A stretch of DNA of 64,000 nt from Mycobacterium sp. D16Q13 (GTDB lineage Bacteria; Actinomycetota; Actinomycetes; Mycobacteriales; Mycobacteriaceae). Under the pieces are notes generated by a model. The model did not search any database and was not told the origin of the DNA. It saw only the letters and a program-made list of their open reading frames with translations. Of this stretch, positions 41,345-50,504 are shown piece after piece; the first letter of the stretch is position 1; the number at the start of each line of letters is the position of its first letter. Location: NCBI RefSeq assembly GCF_002013375.1, contig NZ_MAEW01000022.1, positions 1 through 64,000 of the forward strand, in the 5' to 3' direction. The position numbers were made by a program, and so were the translations under genes.

Positions 41345-41947
41345 CTACGCCCCGTTGCAGATTCCAGAGTCTCGGATGGTGTTGCCGTAGACGGTGGCGG
41401 TGGCGATGTTGGCGTTGATGACGCCGGACGGCAGCTGCTGCTTCATCTTGTCGCTGATCTGGGTGAACTGGAACCACAGGTGATAGAAGGAGTCGCCGTT
41501 GTAGAGCGGCGAGTACTGGCTCTGATCCGGGTAATTGGTGATGTAGAGGGTGTGCACCCGCGGATCCAGGAATCCGGCCGACTGATCCAGGTTCGCGGTT
41601 ACCACATTGCCAACGGTGTCCGATCCCGAGGCGGCCCAGACGTCGCGGTGATCGCGCAGATAGTTCTGGAATCCGTATACCGACGCCATCAAGGTGTCGT
41701 ACTGGGCGTTGAACCATTGGCAGGATTCGCGCAGGGCGGTGAACTGCTCGTCGGTCGCCCGGTTCTGCCACATATTGAACGGGAAGACCGAGGTGTCCGG
41801 CGACCAGTCCGAGGGGTACGGAACAAACACCGGCAGCGAGGCGCCCTGCCCGGGGTCTGCGCCGGCGGGTGCCGCCAGTGCGAGTCCGGCGGCGATCGTC
41901 ATACCTGCCAGCGCTGCACCAGCCCTGCTTCTCCAGTTCGAGGCCAT
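41345..41947 (-). CDS. Secreted protein of unknown function
   Basis: A 200-residue exported protein. The signal peptide (about 1-30, ending APAGADP) is followed by a helical mature part rich in Tyr, Phe and Trp (ESCQWFNAQYDTLMASVYGF, SFYHLWFQFTQISDKM). Two Cys, one near 68 and one near the end (SGICNGA), could form a disulfide. I do not recognise the family. ATG 41947 starts the signal; the longer frame upstream has no support. It sits between the SCP2-like gene and the CAAX protease, all on the minus strand. Confidence 0.75.
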   Translation of the reverse strand: MASNWRSRAGAALAGMTIAAGLALAAPAGADPGQGASLPVFVPYPSDWSPDTSVFPFNMWQNRATDEQFTALRESCQWFNAQYDTLMASVYGFQNYLRDHRDVWAASGSDTVGNVVTANLDQSAGFLDPRVHTLYITNYPDQSQYSPLYNGDSFYHLWFQFTQISDKMKQQLPSGVINANIATATVYGNTIRDSGICNGA

Positions 41948-42014
41948 CCGCCGATTATCTACAGCCGATACCCAGGAGTCCGGACTTCGGGGAAAAACCG
42001 CACTACATCCACGG

Positions 42015-42641
42015 TCACAGTGGCCCGCGTTTCGTCCGTTGCACGGCCAGTGCGGCCAGCGCGCCGACCTCATTGAGGGCCAGATGGGCCAGTATTGGCG
42101 CCGCCGCACTGCCTGACCGCTCGCGCAACCAGCCCAACAGCCAGCCGAACAAGCCAGTGACCAGCACCGTCGCCGGGACGGGATCTCCCGCGGCGCGAGC
42201 GGGCCGGATATGCGCGAGCCCGAACGCCGCGGCCTGCAACACGCCGCCCAGCCTCGTGCCGCATGCCTCGACCGCGAGCGGCTGCAGCACCCCGCGGAAC
42301 GCGAGCTCCTCCGACCACACCGTGCCCACCGGAATGTGCAACCCCAGCCAGGCCGCCGGATGAAGGTCGATATCGCGCTCCCGCATCGACGTGCGCACCG
42401 GCTTCAGCACCGGTGAGGCACCGACCGCCATGGCGACGGCCGATGCGGCGACTCCGCCCAGACGCAGACCGGCCCCCAGCTGTGGCTGCCGCAGCCCGAG
42501 CGGTGCCCCCGTGACGGCAGCAAGGGCGGTGCTCATGCCCGCCCCGATCAGTGGGCGCCAATGCTGTGGGAACCGTTCCAACAGCGACGGCCAGGCGACG
42601 AGAGCAACAGCCAGAACCCAGGCTCGGGCGCGAACGATCAC
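42015..42641 (-). CDS. CPBP-family intramembrane metalloprotease
   Basis: A 208-residue integral membrane protein with about five to seven helices. The catalytic signature EELAFRGVL (EExxxR) is near 113-121, and FGLAHI and HLALNEVG supply the metal-ligand His residues near 145 and 190. The family includes CAAX prenyl proteases and bacteriocin-processing enzymes; in actinobacteria the substrates are unknown. It begins at GTG 42641, overlapping the stop of the upstream hydrolase gene by 4 bases, and is the counterpart of Rv0804. Confidence 0.85.
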   Translation of the reverse strand: MIVRARAWVLAVALVAWPSLLERFPQHWRPLIGAGMSTALAAVTGAPLGLRQPQLGAGLRLGGVAASAVAMAVGASPVLKPVRTSMRERDIDLHPAAWLGLHIPVGTVWSEELAFRGVLQPLAVEACGTRLGGVLQAAAFGLAHIRPARAAGDPVPATVLVTGLFGWLLGWLRERSGSAAAPILAHLALNEVGALAALAVQRTKRGPL

Positions 42642-44440
42642 GTGTCGGGGCCGTCGAGCGACGCGGTGTCGACGAGAGCCTTCCGGATGCGTTCGGTGTC
42701 CTGCGGGGTCCAGCCCTCCGGCGGAGCGATGGCCGCCCAGCCGTTGACCGACGAGATGCCGTAGTTGTGGCCATGCCCGTCGGGCACTCCGACGGCGTTG
42801 GCCAGGTCGGCCGCCACCTGCCAGAAAGTGACGATGGGGTACCAGCGCATGGCGGCGGAGCGGTCGCCCACCGGCGCCTCCTTGAGCCAATCCGGTTCAC
42901 TGAACAGCAGATCCGTGGACCACCACGTCACCGGATCAGACGGATGTTGCACGAAGAGCACCCGCGGGTTCTGCCACGGTGGTCTGGCGAGCTTGTCGAT
43001 ATCGGGACCTATCGCGAAACGCGCCGTGAATCCACTGTCGTATACGGGAAGGGCTTCCAAGGTGCCGCGGTCCCGTTTGGACACCAGTTCATTCCAGATC
43101 TGGCTGAAGTTCGGCGGACCGGTCCACAACACGCCGTCGACGCCCGCCGTACGGATATCACCAAGACCATCGAATGCCCCTTGTCCCGCAAACGATCCCA
43201 AGCTTTCGCCATAGATGAGCAGCTTGGGACGGTGCCCTTGGGGCTGCTGCGCCCAGCGCTTCTGAACCGTGTCGACCAACAGCCTGCCCGAGGCCAGCGC
43301 CTTCTTCTTGTCGGCCAGGAACGAGATCCAGCTGGGCAGGAACGAGTACTGGGTGGCGACGATCGCGGTGTCGCCGTTGTACATGAGCTCGATACCGCGC
43401 GCGGCAGCGGGCGTCACCCAGCCGGTGCCGGTGGTCGGGACGATGATCAACGCCTTGCGCTCGAAGGCCTTGGTGCGCTCCAGTTCCCGCACCAGGATGT
43501 CGGCCCGCTCCTCCGCGGTGTCGGCGGTCTCGAGTCCGGCATACACCCGAATGGGTTCCTTGGCCCGGCGACCGTTCACCTTGGTCAGCTCGTCGGCATG
43601 CAAACCACCGGAGACAAAGTTTCGTCCCTCGAAGCCGAGAGTTTCCCAGGCGGCCAGTGACGCCGGGCTTCCGGAACGCTCCGGCTGTATGGGCTGTTTC
43701 ACCCCGGCCCGAGTGGTGTCGTTATGCGGACCAAACGAGGCGTTGGCGGCGGAAAAGAAGCCGCGCACCAGCACGCCGTTGAACAGCATGATGGTCAACA
43801 CCGCCACGATGGCGGTACCGATGAGCAGCGACACTTCGCGGCTGAGATGCAGGCGGCGAATAAAGAATCGCGCCAGCAGCCGAACCAGATCTCGCAACAC
43901 TCGGGCCACCGAGATCAGCAGTGCCCCAAAAGCAATCGAAACAAGGAAAGACTTGGAGTACTCGAGGGTGGATGGTCCCTGCGTCTCCATGAGGGTCGCG
44001 ATCTGTCGTTGCCAGCGGGCAGCTGGGACGATCATCGCCAGCGAGCACACCGCCGACAGCAGCACCACTCCGAGCTTGGTGGTCACCATCACCCGGTCGC
44101 GCAAGGGCCACCATGTCTGGTGACGGAGCCAGAAGCGCAGTACCAGCTTGGAAACAGCGACACCAATGCCGTAGCCAATCGTCGCGGTGGCACCGCCGAT
44201 CAGGCCCTGAAACAGCCAGGTACGCGGCATCAATGACGGCGTCAGCGACAAGCAGAAAAACAAGGCGCCGAACGCTATTCCGCAGAAATCCAGCCGCAGC
44301 AGATTCCACGCCCAGGCCACCAGGGGGTGCCGGTGCTCTAGATGTTCCTCAAGCTCCTGGAACGCCAGCCAGCTGCGGCCAATCCAGTCATCGGGATCGA
44401 CGGTGCTTGTCGTGACGGGGACTCCAGGAGTCTCGCTCAT
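42638..44440 (-). CDS. Membrane alpha/beta-hydrolase (Abhydrolase_9 family)
   Basis: A 600-residue membrane protein. The N-terminal third holds about four helices (for example FGALFFCLSLTPSLMP near 57-72 and LIGTAIVAVLTIMLF near 206-220). The C-terminal domain (about 240-590) is a hydrolase of the Abhydrolase_9 type. It has the nucleophile in IYGESLGSFAGQGAF near 416-430, VLWTGPPNFS, and a His in VLFVQHPSDPVTWWS. The catalytic domain probably faces outside. The substrate is unknown. It overlaps purL and the CPBP gene by 4 bases each, so all three are cotranscribed. Confidence 0.82.
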   Translation of the reverse strand: MSETPGVPVTTSTVDPDDWIGRSWLAFQELEEHLEHRHPLVAWAWNLLRLDFCGIAFGALFFCLSLTPSLMPRTWLFQGLIGGATATIGYGIGVAVSKLVLRFWLRHQTWWPLRDRVMVTTKLGVVLLSAVCSLAMIVPAARWQRQIATLMETQGPSTLEYSKSFLVSIAFGALLISVARVLRDLVRLLARFFIRRLHLSREVSLLIGTAIVAVLTIMLFNGVLVRGFFSAANASFGPHNDTTRAGVKQPIQPERSGSPASLAAWETLGFEGRNFVSGGLHADELTKVNGRRAKEPIRVYAGLETADTAEERADILVRELERTKAFERKALIIVPTTGTGWVTPAAARGIELMYNGDTAIVATQYSFLPSWISFLADKKKALASGRLLVDTVQKRWAQQPQGHRPKLLIYGESLGSFAGQGAFDGLGDIRTAGVDGVLWTGPPNFSQIWNELVSKRDRGTLEALPVYDSGFTARFAIGPDIDKLARPPWQNPRVLFVQHPSDPVTWWSTDLLFSEPDWLKEAPVGDRSAAMRWYPIVTFWQVAADLANAVGVPDGHGHNYGISSVNGWAAIAPPEGWTPQDTERIRKALVDTASLDGPDT

Positions 44441-46722
44441 CCGAACAATCCGGGCAGCACACCTTCGTGAATCTCGCGCAGCTCGGCCAAGGTGATCGAG
44501 AATTGTCCCTGTACTTCAACGGAATCCGAGCCCTGATCGACAACGCCGATGCGAACGGCGGGCAGCTGTCGCGCCTCACACATCGCCACGAATCTGCTCT
44601 CCTCGGTGCGCGGTACGGCGACCAGCACCCGCCCGGCGGACTCGGAGAACAACGCCGCAAAGGGGTCGGCTCCCTCGGGAAGCAGGATGCGGCAACCAGT
44701 TTCACCGGCCAGCGCCGACTCGATGACGGCCTGGATGAGCCCGCCCTCGGACAAGTCGTGTGTGGCGGACACCAGCCCGTCCCGCGACGCGGCGGTGAGA
44801 ACCTGGGCAATCAGCTGCTCGCGGGCGAGGTCGACCTTCGGCGGAGTGCCGCCCAGGTGATCGTGTGCCACCTGCGCCCAGATGGAACCGTCGAATTCAT
44901 CGGCGGTGTCACCCAGCAGGATCAGTGTTTCGCCGGGCTCGGTGCCGAATCCCGTCGGGATACGCCGGTTCACATCGTCGATAACACCCAGTACGCCAAC
45001 CACCGGAGTGGGCAGGATGGGGGTGGTGCCGGTCTGGTTGTAGAAGCTGACGTTGCCTCCCGTGACCGGAATGCCCAGCTCCACACAGCCATCGGCGAGG
45101 CCGCGGACCGCTTCGGAGAACTGCCACATGACACCCGGGTCCTCCGGGGAGCCAAAGTTCAGGCAGTTGGTTACCGCGACAGGGGTGGCACCGGAGGCCG
45201 CCACATTGCGGTACGCCTCGGCAAGTGCCAACCGGGCGCCGTTGTAGGGATCGAGCACGGTGTAGCGGCCGGAAGCATCGGTGGCCAAGGCGATTCCGCG
45301 TCCGGTTTCCTCGTCCACCCGAATCACGCCGGAGTCGGCGTGTTCGGCGAGCACGGTGTTGCCGCGGACGTACCTGTCGTACTGCTCGGTGATGAAGGCA
45401 CGGCTGCACAGGTGCGGGCTGCCGATCATGTCCAGCAGCGTCTGCCGTAGCTCGTCACCGGTGGCCGGGCGCGCCAAACCTGCTGTGCTGTCAGCGATCA
45501 ACGCATCCTGCGTGTCTGGCCGGGCCACCGGGCGCTGATAGACGGGGCCCTCGTGTGCGACGGTGCGCGGCGGCACATCCACGACGGTGTCGCCATGCCA
45601 AGTGATCCGCAGCCGGTCGCCGTCGGTGACCTCGCCGATGACGGTGGCCAGCACATCCCATTTCCGGCACACCGCCATGAAGGCGTCCACGTTCTCCGGG
45701 GTCACCACGGCGCACATGCGCTCCTGGGACTCACTGGAGAGCACCTCTGCCGGAGTCATTCCGGTCGCGCGCAGCGGCACCTTGTCCAGGTCGATGTGCA
45801 TGCCGCCGTCCCCGGCCGAGGCCAGTTCCGATGTGGCACAGGACAAACCGGCACCGCCGAGGTCCTGGATGCCCACCACCAGATGCGCGGCGTACAGCTC
45901 AAGGCAGCACTCGATGAGCACCTTCTCGGTGAACGGGTCGCCCACCTGCACGCTGGGAAGCTTCTTGCGTGAGGCGCCCTCGGCCTCGTCGCCGCCGAAT
46001 GTCTCGGAAGCCAGCACCGACACACCGCCGATGCCGTCCAGCCCGGTGCGGGCACCGAACAGGATGATCTTGTTGCCGGCGCCGGAGGCGAAGGCCAGAT
46101 GTAAGTCTTCCTTGCGCAACACCCCCGCACACAGCGCGTTCACCAAAGGATTCCCGGCGTAGGAGGCATCGAACACCGTCTCCCCGCCGATGTTCGGCAG
46201 CCCCAGCGAGTTGCCGTAGCCGCCGATACCGCGCACCACGCCGTCGAAGACACGACGGGTGTCTGGGGCATCGGCAGCGCCGAAACGCAGTTGATCCATC
46301 ACGGCGATCGGCCGCGCGCCCATGGCCATGATGTCGCGAACAATGCCGCCCACACCTGTCGCGGCACCCTGATAGGGCTCGACGTACGACGGGTGGTTAT
46401 GCGACTCGACCTTGAAGGTGACCGCCCACCCGTCGCCGATGTCCACCACTCCGGCGTTCTCGCCGATTCCGGCGAGCATCGCCGAGCGCATCTCCTCGGT
46501 GGTGGTCTGCCCGAAGTAACGCAGGTGCACCTTGGACGACTTGTACGAGCAGTGCTCGCTCCACATCACCGAGTACATCGCCAGCTCAGCATCGGTGGGA
46601 CGGCGACCGAGGATCTCGCGGATGCGCGCGTACTCGTCGTCCTTGAGCCCTAATTCAGCGAAGGGCTGCGGGTGATCGGGGGTGGCTGTTGCGTTGTCGA
46701 CCGTATCAACCCGTGAAGTCAC
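44437..46722 (-). CDS. purL: Phosphoribosylformylglycinamidine synthase II PurL
   Basis: A 761-residue small-type PurL, step 4 of purine synthesis, which needs PurS and PurQ (both at 53.3-54.2 kb). Motifs: MWSEHCSYKSSK near 48-59, VTFKVESHNHPSYVEPYQGAATGVGG near 101-126 in two tandem halves, and FNMG-type and GGNVSFYNQTG near 561-571 in the second half. The start is GTG 46722 from a leaderless mRNA. It is the counterpart of Rv0803. Confidence 0.97.
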   Translation of the reverse strand: MTSRVDTVDNATATPDHPQPFAELGLKDDEYARIREILGRRPTDAELAMYSVMWSEHCSYKSSKVHLRYFGQTTTEEMRSAMLAGIGENAGVVDIGDGWAVTFKVESHNHPSYVEPYQGAATGVGGIVRDIMAMGARPIAVMDQLRFGAADAPDTRRVFDGVVRGIGGYGNSLGLPNIGGETVFDASYAGNPLVNALCAGVLRKEDLHLAFASGAGNKIILFGARTGLDGIGGVSVLASETFGGDEAEGASRKKLPSVQVGDPFTEKVLIECCLELYAAHLVVGIQDLGGAGLSCATSELASAGDGGMHIDLDKVPLRATGMTPAEVLSSESQERMCAVVTPENVDAFMAVCRKWDVLATVIGEVTDGDRLRITWHGDTVVDVPPRTVAHEGPVYQRPVARPDTQDALIADSTAGLARPATGDELRQTLLDMIGSPHLCSRAFITEQYDRYVRGNTVLAEHADSGVIRVDEETGRGIALATDASGRYTVLDPYNGARLALAEAYRNVAASGATPVAVTNCLNFGSPEDPGVMWQFSEAVRGLADGCVELGIPVTGGNVSFYNQTGTTPILPTPVVGVLGVIDDVNRRIPTGFGTEPGETLILLGDTADEFDGSIWAQVAHDHLGGTPPKVDLAREQLIAQVLTAASRDGLVSATHDLSEGGLIQAVIESALAGETGCRILLPEGADPFAALFSESAGRVLVAVPRTEESRFVAMCEARQLPAVRIGVVDQGSDSVEVQGQFSITLAELREIHEGVLPGLFG

Positions 46723-46728
46723 GAACAG

Positions 46729-46734
46729 ATTCTA
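46729..46734 (-). promoter_or_regulatory. -10 box, leaderless purL mRNA
   Basis: On the purL strand TAGAAT (46734-46729), then 6 bases, then GTG 46722. No Shine-Dalgarno sequence is present between them. Confidence 0.65.
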
Positions 46735-46880
46735 ACGTCGAACCCGCCTTGCCCTCGCTACGCGCCATATTGGCCGTACAGGACGGCTATATCGGTCGGC
46801 GGGATCATCCCGGTCGGATTCGCGATCATGCTCGCGCTCGCTGGACCACATGTGCCGACCAGGCCCGTCATACTCGGAAG

Positions 46881-47879
46881 ATGCTCCGTGCAATTTTGCT
46901 GGTCGCGGTGGGGATCCTGACGGGTTCATCCCTGCTGGCCGCGAGCGGATGCGCGGCAGGCCACACCGACCCGTCCCGTCCGATCGCCCAAGCGATCAAC
47001 GGCCTGCCCGGTGTGGAGAGCACCACTCACAGCTTCTCAATCGGCTGGTATGACACGTTCACGGTGCATCTGGACGCCAACGTCCGGCCGGAGATCACGC
47101 CAGAACAGCTCACGGCAATCTGGGAGGTCTTCACTCATCGAGTAGAGGAAGCCGGGGCCGGCCACGCACATGTCAACGTCCGGCTGACCATCAATGACTG
47201 CCCGCCCCCCGTCGCTCGGCCGGGCAGCTACTGCGGTGAGATCTCCGAGACCACCGACATGGAAAGTGCCGAACCCGTGCCCAACTGGCAAGAGTGGCGG
47301 GCGCTCGTCCGGGGGCACTACGCAAACGCCATCCGCGTGAAGACCAGTCATGTGAACGGCCAGTCTCACAAACAGATCACGGTGACGTTGCCGCCATCGG
47401 CCGATGGCACGCCGAGAGAAGCCCGCGCACAAGACTTCTCGTCCCTCTTCCGCCGTATCGCCACTGACTTCCCGGGCCTGCGCGAGGCAGCATGGACCGC
47501 CACGGGCGGACAGACACCGGCAAACGTGAGCAATCTGGAACTCGGTACCTCGCGGGGATTACCCACCGACGCCGAGTTAGGTCTCTGGGAAGCACTTTCT
47601 GCCATTGCTCCGGTCAAGATGAACCTCGTGAGGGACTCCGGCACCAGCGACGAGAAGTCATTGGTTACCGTCACGCTCCCGGGTGCCGGTGAGGCCAATT
47701 GGCGACGCGCAGCACTGAGCCAGCTGATGCTGCTCAGGGCGTATCAGCATCGGGTCAAGTATGAGGCGACATACGGCAAGGACACGCTGACAGTCGTTGT
47801 CGGCGGCTGCTCACCCGAGTTCGATACCGGGTCCGCGTTGCAGAACGAGCTTCGCCGGTGGTTCGAGACCTGCTCCTAG
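46881..47879 (+). CDS. Exported putative lipoprotein of unknown function
   Basis: A 332-residue exported protein. The signal at about 1-24 (LRAILLVAVGILTGSSLLAASGC) ends in a lipobox-like ASGC; the Ala at -3 is unusual, so lipidation is probable but not sure. The mature part has two similar halves of about 130 residues (FTVHLDANVRPEITPEQLTAIW and TVTLPGAGEANWRRAALSQL), which suggests a duplicated alpha-beta domain. I do not recognise the family. The frame extends upstream to 46689 without support. Its stop overlaps the next convergent gene by 4 bases. Confidence 0.78.
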   Translation: MLRAILLVAVGILTGSSLLAASGCAAGHTDPSRPIAQAINGLPGVESTTHSFSIGWYDTFTVHLDANVRPEITPEQLTAIWEVFTHRVEEAGAGHAHVNVRLTINDCPPPVARPGSYCGEISETTDMESAEPVPNWQEWRALVRGHYANAIRVKTSHVNGQSHKQITVTLPPSADGTPREARAQDFSSLFRRIATDFPGLREAAWTATGGQTPANVSNLELGTSRGLPTDAELGLWEALSAIAPVKMNLVRDSGTSDEKSLVTVTLPGAGEANWRRAALSQLMLLRAYQHRVKYEATYGKDTLTVVVGGCSPEFDTGSALQNELRRWFETCS

Positions 47880-48277
47880 CGATCTGACCCGATCAGCACC
47901 TCCAGCAGTTCACGCCGGCGCAGGATCATCGCAGCCCAGATCAGCAGTCCGAAGCCGACCGCGAAGACCACCGCGAACCACACCTCCTCGTGCATATCGA
48001 TCGTGACCGCGCCGCCCAGGTAGGCCGTCAACCCCACGGCACCGAGCACCGAGGTACGGGGAATGGCCCACACGATGGTGCACGCCAACAGCACCCAGCC
48101 GATGAGGGCGGTCTGATACGGCGGGAAACCCAGCTGCTCAGTGGCCTTCTGGGCGAACTCCGCGCCGAAGATCTTGGGTATGGCGTCTCCCAGGAGGAAC
48201 AACAGGATGATGCCGCTCAGTGCGATACCGATCTTCTCCGGCGTCGTTTTCTCACTGAATGTGGATGTGACGGACAT
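47876..48277 (-). CDS. DoxX-like four-helix membrane protein
   Basis: A 133-residue membrane protein with four helices at about 17-38, 55-72, 75-92 and 100-120. The pattern IGIALSGIILLFLLGDAIPKIFGAE and the short loops resemble the DoxX-like family. Relatives take part in redox or thiol membrane complexes, but most are uncharacterised. The start is ATG 48277 with AAAGGA 7 bases upstream. The very long open frame to 49255 on this strand is antisense to the next gene and is rejected. Confidence 0.85.
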   Translation of the reverse strand: MSVTSTFSEKTTPEKIGIALSGIILLFLLGDAIPKIFGAEFAQKATEQLGFPPYQTALIGWVLLACTIVWAIPRTSVLGAVGLTAYLGGAVTIDMHEEVWFAVVFAVGFGLLIWAAMILRRRELLEVLIGSDR

Positions 48278-48372
48278 GAGATTCCTTTCTCGAAATCCCC
48301 GATGAAACAACTCTAGAGAGACCGACCGACACAATCGATGAAATTCATCGCTCAGGCCTCCACCGGCTCTCG

Positions 48373-48378
48373 TAGGCT
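48373..48378 (+). promoter_or_regulatory. -10 box, leaderless mRNA of DinB-type gene
   Basis: TAGGCT at 48373-48378, then 7 bases, then ATG 48386. The hexamer is the same as the one before phoY2. Confidence 0.5.
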
Positions 48379-48385
48379 CGTGGCC

Positions 48386-49204
48386 ATGACCGTCACGATC
48401 GTCGCCAAAGATCCCGTCGTCGCCGCTCTGGGTGCCGAGTGGGCCGCGCTGGACGAGCTGGGCGCTGCTCTCACCGATGAGCAATGGGCCGCGTCGTCCG
48501 TACTGCCGGGGTGGACCGTCAAGGACGTCATCGCGCACGTGGTGAGTACCGAACGTCTGCTGTCGGGCGATCCGATCCCCAGTACCGATGAAGCCGTCGC
48601 CGCTCTTCCGCACGTGCATAATCCCGTCGGCGTCCTCAACGAACGGTGGTTGACTTACTACCGCAAGCTGCCACCCGGGGCGGTGCTGAACGACTTGCGC
48701 ACCGTGACCAGCGCGCGCCTGGCAGTCCTTGAGGGTCTGTCCCAGGACCAGTTCAACGCCGAGACGGTGACCCCGGTGGGACCGGAAAGCTATGGCCGGT
48801 TCATGCAGATCCGTGATTTCGATTGCTGGATGCACGAATTGGACGTGCGCGACAGCCTCGGGTTGCCCGCACCGGCAGACCCGGTGGCGGCGACGCCCGC
48901 GCTCACCGAGCTGATCAATGCGCTGCCGTTCCTCATCGGGAAGCGGGCAGGCGCACCTCAGGGCAGCCGGGTGCGCTTCGTACTCACCGGGATTGGCGCA
49001 CAGAAGGTGGACATCGAAATACCCGACCGGGCGCGCATTGTGTCGGCGCTCTCGGGCACCCCACATGTGACGCTTACCGCCGACACCAGCGAATTCGCCC
49101 GGCATCTGGGCGGCCGGGCCAGCGCGAACCGCAATGGCTTCACGCTCGACGGCGATCCCGACCTGGGTTGGAAGATCATCACCAACCTGCGCTTCACGAT
49201 GTAG
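48386..49204 (+). CDS. Maleylpyruvate isomerase family (mycothiol-dependent DinB fold)
   Basis: A 272-residue cytosolic protein of the actinobacterial TIGR03083/MDMPI_N family. The four-helix DinB domain covers about 1-150 with LPGWTVKDVIAHVV near 40-53, containing a metal-ligand His. Further ligands are in the RDFDCWMHELDVRD segment near 148-161. The C-terminal SCP2-like domain covers about 180-270. Characterised members are zinc-dependent isomerases or thiol transferases using mycothiol; this one's substrate is unknown. ATG 48386 follows a -10 box; its 3' end overlaps pepC by 11 bases. Confidence 0.82.
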   Translation: MTVTIVAKDPVVAALGAEWAALDELGAALTDEQWAASSVLPGWTVKDVIAHVVSTERLLSGDPIPSTDEAVAALPHVHNPVGVLNERWLTYYRKLPPGAVLNDLRTVTSARLAVLEGLSQDQFNAETVTPVGPESYGRFMQIRDFDCWMHELDVRDSLGLPAPADPVAATPALTELINALPFLIGKRAGAPQGSRVRFVLTGIGAQKVDIEIPDRARIVSALSGTPHVTLTADTSEFARHLGGRASANRNGFTLDGDPDLGWKIITNLRFTM

Positions 49205-50471
49205 CGGGTAGCTCCAGAAACGCTTGCAGCGCATCGGAATACATCGGCACATCACGCGCGCCCATCAGCTCACGCACCGAATGCATGGCCAGCGTCGCGG
49301 CTCCCACGTCGACGGTGACGATGCCGGTGTGTGATGCCGCGAACGGACCGATGGTCGAGCCGCACTGCATATCCGCGCGATGCTCGTACCGCTGGACCGG
49401 AACCCCGGCCCGCTCACAGGCCAGGGCGAAGGACGCCGCACCCCGACCATCGGTGGCGTAGCGGACATTCGGGTGAATCTTGATCACCGGTCCGGCGTTG
49501 ACGGCAATCTGGTGGCCCGGTTCATGCCGATCCGGATAGTTGGGGTGCGTGGCATGCGCCATATCGGCCGAGACCATCAGCGAGGCGGCCGCACGCCGCA
49601 GGAAATCCTCCCGGGTGCCGTTGCTGGACAGCACGATGCGCTCCAGAACCGTCGACAACAGGTCCGAGTGGGCGCCGTGATCAGAGACAGAACCGATCTC
49701 CTCGTGATCGAAGAGCGCCAGTACCAGCGTCGAGCTGGACTCGGCGGCCAGGAATGCTTCCAATCCGGCGTAGCAGCTGGCCTGGTTGTCCAAACGCGGT
49801 GCGCTGACCAGGCTCTCGTCGGGGCCGATGAGAGCGGCCGCGGTCAGATCATGTGCCATCAGATCGCGCCCCAAAATATCGGCCGCGGCGACCCCCAGCT
49901 GTTCTGCGATGAATTCGTCGAAGCTGTGCTCACCGCTCCACACGGAGTTCACATGCCATTGCGGGTCGATCACCCACTTCTTGCGTTCCTCGGCGCTGAC
50001 CATGTGGATCGCCAGGTTTGGCACCCGCAGGATTGGCTGCTGAATGCGAATCAGCGTTGACCGCACCGTATCCCCATCGCGCACCAGCACCCGTCCGGAT
50101 AGCCCCAGATCGCGGTCCAGCCAGGTCTGCACCCACGCTCCGCCATAGGGCTCCAGAGCGACCATGGGCCAACCCGCTTGCACGCGATCGGCATTGGCCT
50201 TCACCCGCAGGTTCGGGCTGTCGGTGTGAGCGCCGATCACCCGGAAGGAGGAGTTATCGTCTGCCATGTCCACGCCGCGCCAGGCCACGATCGATCCCGA
50301 GCGCACCGTGAAGTAGTCACCCGAGTGCCCCGGCCAGCGCTGCGCCTCGAACAGCTCGGTGAAGCCTTCCTGACGGAGGCGCTGCGCCACCGTGTCCACG
50401 GCGTGAAACGGCGACGGCGAGGCGTCGATGAATTGGCACAGTCCTGCTGCGGTCGCGGTCACGCTTCCCAT
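49194..50471 (-). CDS. pepC: M18 family aminopeptidase PepC
   Basis: A 425-residue dinuclear zinc aminopeptidase, the usual length for M18. Metal and catalytic residues appear in VIGAHTDSPNLRVK near 78-91, RLDNQASCYAG near 227-237, LFDHEEIGSVSDHGAHS near 257-273 and HEPGHQIAVNAGP near 325. The C-terminal EHRADMQCGSTIGPF is near 372-386. It trims N-terminal residues from peptides in the cytosol. The start is ATG 50471; the open frame upstream overlaps the divergent peroxidase. It is the counterpart of Rv0800. Confidence 0.96.
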   Translation of the reverse strand: MGSVTATAAGLCQFIDASPSPFHAVDTVAQRLRQEGFTELFEAQRWPGHSGDYFTVRSGSIVAWRGVDMADDNSSFRVIGAHTDSPNLRVKANADRVQAGWPMVALEPYGGAWVQTWLDRDLGLSGRVLVRDGDTVRSTLIRIQQPILRVPNLAIHMVSAEERKKWVIDPQWHVNSVWSGEHSFDEFIAEQLGVAAADILGRDLMAHDLTAAALIGPDESLVSAPRLDNQASCYAGLEAFLAAESSSTLVLALFDHEEIGSVSDHGAHSDLLSTVLERIVLSSNGTREDFLRRAAASLMVSADMAHATHPNYPDRHEPGHQIAVNAGPVIKIHPNVRYATDGRGAASFALACERAGVPVQRYEHRADMQCGSTIGPFAASHTGIVTVDVGAATLAMHSVRELMGARDVPMYSDALQAFLELPATS

Positions 50472-50492
50472 GATGGCTGACTGGATTGGGTC

Positions 50493-50498
50493 TAGGGT
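50493..50498 (+). promoter_or_regulatory. -10 box, leaderless DyP-encapsulin mRNA
   Basis: TAGGGT at 50493-50498, then 6 bases, then GTG 50505. The divergent pepC start lies 33 bases away, so the two promoters overlap. Confidence 0.55.
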
Positions 50499-50504
50499 CG
50501 AGGC

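Noticed and set aside
47876..49255. 459-codon frame on the minus strand
   Set aside because: Only its last 133 codons (DoxX-like) are real; the rest is antisense to the DinB-type gene.
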